This document shows, piece by piece, positions 62,601 through 64,000 of a stretch of 64,000 nucleotides of DNA; positions within the stretch are counted from its first letter, which is position 1, and the number at the start of each line of letters is the position of its first letter. The stretch spans positions 5,208,001 through 5,272,000 of the forward strand of contig NZ_AP018439.1 in assembly GCF_009937955.1 (NCBI RefSeq), written 5' to 3'. Under the pieces are notes generated by a model. It was not told the DNA's origin. It was given only the letters and a program-made list of their open reading frames with translations, and did no database searches. The position numbers and the translations under genes are program-made. This stretch comes from Undibacterium sp. KW1. GTDB taxonomy: Bacteria; Pseudomonadota; Gammaproteobacteria; Burkholderiales; Burkholderiaceae_D.

Positions 62601-63446
62601 TCAGCGCTCCACCGGCCTGGACGTATCCGCACACCACTCACTCCACGATCCCGGATACAAGGCCGCGCCGTGCAAGCCTGCCACTTCCAGCGCCAGCAGG
62701 TTATGACAGGCCGTTACGCCTGAACCGCATTGCATGATGGCATGGCTGGCATCGCCCACGATGGCAGACCACTCTTGCTGCAACTGTTCTGCCGGTTTGA
62801 AGCGTCCATCGGCTTGCAGATTGTCTTTAAAGAAGCGGTTTTTGGCACCGGGAATGTGGCCACCTACCGGGTCTATGGTTTCATTCTCGCCACGGAAGCG
62901 GTCAGCAGCGCGGGCATCGACCAGGGTTCTGGCAGCGCTGCTGATATTGCCCAATACGTCAATGACACCAACGGTCAGCGCCAGTGCATGCTTGTCTGTG
63001 ATACTACCGCTGCGTGCAGGTGGCACTTCTGTCGTGACTGGCTGGCCTGCCGCAGTCCAGGCTGGCAAGCCACCATCCAGCACGGCAGCCGCCCTGTGCC
63101 CCACCCAGCGCAACATCCACCACAGGCGTGCGGCAAACATGCCACCATGCGCGTCATAGACGATGACCTGACTGTCATCATTGATGCCCAGCGCCTGCAA
63201 AGTAGCGATGAAATCCGCTTTCTCAGGCAGGGGATGGCGGCCACGGAAAACACCATCAGCATCGACCTTGGCAGCCGACAGGCGCTGGTCCAGGTGCACA
63301 AATTGCGCGCCGGGGATGTGGCCCTGCTCATAGGCAGCCTGGCCTGCATTGGTATCCATCAAATCATGGCGGCAATCCAGCACGACCCAGTTGGTGTCGG
63401 CGATGTGGGATGCCAGCTCTGTTGCATTGATCAATGTGGTGTACAT
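62601..63446 (-). CDS. sseA: 3-mercaptopyruvate / thiosulfate sulfurtransferase
   Basis: 281 residues with two rhodanese domains (1-140 inactive, 150-281 active). The catalytic Cys240 is in CGSGVTAC, the loop type of mercaptopyruvate sulfurtransferases. DCRHDLMDTNAGQAAYEQGH and IDPVGGHIPGAKNRFF are further family marks. It moves sulfane sulfur from 3-mercaptopyruvate to thiols or cyanide. 26 bp after the EamA gene on the same strand. Confidence 0.93.
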   Translation of the reverse strand: MYTTLINATELASHIADTNWVVLDCRHDLMDTNAGQAAYEQGHIPGAQFVHLDQRLSAAKVDADGVFRGRHPLPEKADFIATLQALGINDDSQVIVYDAHGGMFAARLWWMLRWVGHRAAAVLDGGLPAWTAAGQPVTTEVPPARSGSITDKHALALTVGVIDVLGNISSAARTLVDARAADRFRGENETIDPVGGHIPGAKNRFFKDNLQADGRFKPAEQLQQEWSAIVGDASHAIMQCGSGVTACHNLLALEVAGLHGAALYPGSWSEWCADTSRPVER

Positions 63447-63472
63447 CCTGGTCTCCTGAAAAAAGATGATGA

Positions 63473-64000
63473 TTATTCTGAACTGATGGCATCGCCGGGT
63501 ATGGATTTGCGATTGGTTTTGGCATTATAGAATGTCGCCAGCAAGCCGCTGCATAAAATCACCGCTATACCCACCCAGCTTAGCCAGGCCAGGCTTTCTT
63601 TCCAGATCAGCACATCCCATACACTGGAAAAGACGATGCCCACATATTGGAGGTTGGCTGTGACCAGGGTATTACCAAGTCTATAGGCACGTGTCATGGC
63701 CATTTGCGCGCTGGCGGCTGTCACACCTATCGCCAGCAAGAGCATGATGCCCCTGCTGTCAAGATGATGCCAGGTGACATCGCCCACTGTGGCGTGGAAG
63801 GACTTGCCTATCAGCGTGCCCAGCAGACCAGCGACAGCACAGGTCATGGAAAAATAGAATACCACGCGGTATTCAGGCTCGCCCAGCAAGCCCATCTGCC
63901 TCACCTGCATATACGCCCAGGCTGCCAGCATGCCGGATAGCAGGGCGATCATGCCACCTATGACCTGGTCAGCATGTATGCTGGGTCGCAATAACAAAAC
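63473..64000 (-). CDS. EamA/DMT-family transporter, 5' end beyond window
   Basis: C-terminal 175 residues of a ten-TM drug/metabolite transporter; the visible part has the second EamA repeat (LLLAIGVTAASAQMAMTRAY, ANLQYVGIVFSSVWDVLIWK, WVGIAVILCSGLLATFY). The frame is open to the right edge, so an ATG at 63997 is only internal. Substrate unknown; upstream of sseA in a likely operon. Confidence 0.9.
   Translation of the reverse strand, partial: VLLLRPSIHADQVIGGMIALLSGMLAAWAYMQVRQMGLLGEPEYRVVFYFSMTCAVAGLLGTLIGKSFHATVGDVTWHHLDSRGIMLLLAIGVTAASAQMAMTRAYRLGNTLVTANLQYVGIVFSSVWDVLIWKESLAWLSWVGIAVILCSGLLATFYNAKTNRKSIPGDAISSE

Noticed and set aside
1..64000. tRNA, rRNA, CRISPR array, prophage or complete IS
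   Set aside because: Scanned for characteristic strings, regular spacers and transposase or integrase proteins; none found by eye.

Overview
The window reads as chromosomal DNA of a betaproteobacterium of moderate GC, most likely order Burkholderiales, family Oxalobacteraceae (Undibacterium- or Herminiimonas-like). This rests on gene content (hppD-phhA pair, two LpxL-type acyltransferases, CZB protein, HopA1/LanC genes) and general codon style; no rRNA or species marker is present, so the taxon is an inference. Genes lie densely on both strands. No tRNA, rRNA, CRISPR array, prophage or complete insertion sequence was seen.

Left end (1-12.2 kb): a truncated RND efflux adaptor, an HSL-type hydrolase whose nucleophile serine is replaced by Asp, a divergent LysR regulator, a secreted GH2 beta-galactosidase, a membrane PAS histidine kinase, and a decayed arsenic locus (arsA opposite arsC-arsH). 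arsH is split by a 274-bp MITE-like element with 25-bp inverted ends and a TA target duplication. A lone CZB protein follows.

Accessory core (12.2-33.5 kb): this is the most interesting part. (a) 12.7-18.2 kb is an apparently undescribed lanthipeptide locus: a 149-aa precursor with one C-terminal core unit and a 382-aa Cys-rich protein with three more copies of that unit, then a hairpin pair and three overlapping genes for an APH-like kinase, a HopA1-like lyase and a LanC cyclase. These are the three activities of class V lanthipeptide synthesis. Each core unit holds three Thr and three Cys in the order T-x4-C, T-x5-C, T-x4-C. (b) 18.3-20.7 kb carries a radical SAM/SPASM enzyme between two small proteins built from DUF1843-like GD-motif repeats, a second likely RiPP cassette. 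(c) 20.9-23.2 kb has a methyltransferase, a ScyD/ScyE-like beta-propeller and a GAF protein. (d) 23.2-33.4 kb is a complete ebo cluster (eboA, C, E, D on minus; eboF, B on plus) wrapped around a large VioB-like ferritin-fold protein. A 15-bp dyad occurs upstream of eboD and in the divergent promoter region of the VioB-like gene and eboF.

Right half (33.5-64 kb): mostly housekeeping. It holds a TPR/OGT-type glycosyltransferase, 5-FTHF cyclo-ligase, Slt transglycosylase, a GST, CCA-adding enzyme, a GNAT protein, Lrp-hppD-phhA (Phe/Tyr catabolism), a DUF2147 protein, an OmpR-type two-component pair, a DUF2087 protein, a LysE exporter with a divergent LysR, two LpxL-like acyltransferases, metK, a secreted M14 carboxypeptidase broken at a nine-C tract, an LprI-like protein, dienelactone hydrolase, gor, three secreted proteins without assigned function, a ZIP transporter, a mercaptopyruvate sulfurtransferase and a truncated EamA transporter. 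A hairpin island lies at 47.6-47.95 kb, a second TA-flanked MITE at 49.1 kb, and a 101-103-bp nested inverted repeat sits at two convergent gene junctions (18.2 and 62.5 kb).
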